A DNA stretch of 25,927 nt from Proteobacteria bacterium UBA6920 (GTDB lineage Bacteria > Pseudomonadota > Gammaproteobacteria > SG8-11), in assembly GCA_002448875.1 (NCBI GenBank), contig DKAS01000233.1:12795-38721 (forward strand), given 5' to 3'. Position 1 is the first letter of the stretch; each line of letters starts with the position of its first letter. Shown piece after piece: positions 25,384 to 25,927 of this stretch. The notes beneath the pieces are model-generated. The model worked only from the letters and a program-made list of their open reading frames with translations, had not been told where the DNA came from and did no database searches. The position numbers and the translations under genes were made by a program.

Positions 25384-25437
25384 ATAGTATGCTAATATCC
25401 ATAGTAATAAAGGAGTCTTTATATTTCCCGGCAGCTT

Positions 25438-25445
25438 GCCGATAA
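25438..25445 (+). promoter_or_regulatory. candidate sigma-28 -10 element before the truncated sensor gene
   Basis: GCCGATAA (25438-25445) is identical to the sigma-28 -10 consensus and lies 69 bases before the GTG start. At the exact N11 spacing the -35 reads TTATATTT (25419-25426), 5 of 8 to TAAAGTTT but without the TAAA core, so support is partial. Confidence 0.4.
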
Positions 25446-25514
25446 CACCATGATATCCCGGGAATTTAGAATCCTTCTGTCATTGGACTATTGAGAAATT
25501 TTGTCAGGATAAGT

Positions 25515-25927
25515 GTGGACATATACAGCCTGCGAAGTCGCTATGCCCTCATCAGCTTCATGCTGGGGCTGCTGGTTTTGGTAGCGGCGGCCTCCGGCCA
25601 CTATCTCTTGACGCATACCCGGGAAGACACTGCTCTCCACATCGACAATCGGCAGCAGCTGCTCGCGCAAAGCCGGCAAATACGGAATACCGTCTGGCAG
25701 GCCCGCGAAGCCGTGGGCCAGTTCCTCATCGACCCTGAGCGCGCTGAAAACCAGGCTAGCGTCCACAACACTATCGACCAGGCGATCCTCAGTACAGATC
25801 ATCTGCTTGGCATGAAGGAACAATTAAATGCGAAGCAGTCAGCACAGATCAAACATGTTGCTGAATTAACCCGGGCGCTGCGGGACGCTGCAGTGGAACT
25901 CATTGCCATCCGGCTCGATACCCGGCT
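25515..25927 (+). CDS. membrane sensor protein, N-terminal part (cut by window edge)
   Basis: The frame is open from GTG 25515 to the end of the window (137 codons visible). AGGA (25506-25509) stands 5 bases before the GTG. The N-terminus DIYSLRSRYALI is followed by a membrane helix (about residues 9-29, SFMLGLLVLVAAASG). A long, charged, helical stretch rich in Gln, Arg and Glu then begins, as in the periplasmic four-helix sensor region of chemoreceptors and histidine kinases. The type of output domain is beyond the window, so it may be a kinase, a chemoreceptor or a GGDEF protein. A consensus-like flagellar -10 upstream would favour a motility-related role. Confidence 0.75.
   Translation, partial: MDIYSLRSRYALISFMLGLLVLVAAASGHYLLTHTREDTALHIDNRQQLLAQSRQIRNTVWQAREAVGQFLIDPERAENQASVHNTIDQAILSTDHLLGMKEQLNAKQSAQIKHVAELTRALRDAAVELIAIRLDTR

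Overview
The window reads as chromosomal core DNA of a motile, free-living gammaproteobacterium. Evidence for this is the nrdR/glyA pair, a PepN of E. coli type, DinB with E. coli residue numbering, MltF, ispG, thiopurine methyltransferase, DnaJ-related protein and a FliA (sigma-28) type promoter in front of a chemoreceptor. I cannot name the species. I see no insertion sequence, phage gene, tRNA, rRNA or CRISPR array. Gene density is high, with short gaps and several convergent pairs that share stop-codon bases.

Layout. (1) 1-1127: the end of one citrate-synthase-like gene and a complete second one, overlapping by ATGA; the second seems to have lost catalytic residues. (2) 1400-5103, signalling block: a single-domain response regulator, a PAS-GAF-HisKA-HATPase-REC hybrid kinase, a 515-bp gap with a candidate attenuator, and an HTH-REC fusion regulator. 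(3) 5100-12336, minus strand: dinB and pepN (2-bp gap), a zinc-finger membrane protein, glyA and nrdR. (4) 12504-13745: an EAL-like/HDOD protein. (5) 13910-15274, minus strand: a lytic transglycosylase and tpm; diverging from tpm is a metallo-beta-lactamase-fold hydrolase (15365-16054). (6) 16177-18519: a methyl-accepting chemotaxis protein behind a convincing sigma-28 promoter. (7) 18536-19963, minus strand: a methyltransferase and a membrane-anchored retropepsin-like protease; ispG diverges at 20090. (8) 21301-24476, minus strand: a zinc-ribbon protein, a strong terminator, an EamA transporter and mltF. (9) 24503-25383: a small protein coupled to a DnaJ-related protein that seems to start at CTG. 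(10) 25515-end: the beginning of a membrane sensor protein.

How the genes relate. The main theme is signal transduction: a hybrid kinase, three receiver-containing proteins, a c-di-GMP-type EAL/HDOD protein, a chemoreceptor and a truncated membrane sensor. Around these sit housekeeping genes for one-carbon metabolism, dNTP control, isoprenoid synthesis, cell-wall turnover, peptide turnover and translesion synthesis. Base composition is not uniform: hand-counted 60-base samples up to about 10.1 kb in the nrdR-pepN block are near 65-70% GC, while samples from about 10.3 to 11.3 kb are near 45%, and the change falls inside pepN.

The observations most worth following are the inactive-looking citrate synthase homologue, the two-state leader before the HTH-REC gene, the sigma-28 promoter, the CTG start of the DnaJ-related gene and the structured stretch before the terminator at 23620-23649. 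No single obviously new multi-gene defence or metabolic system is visible.
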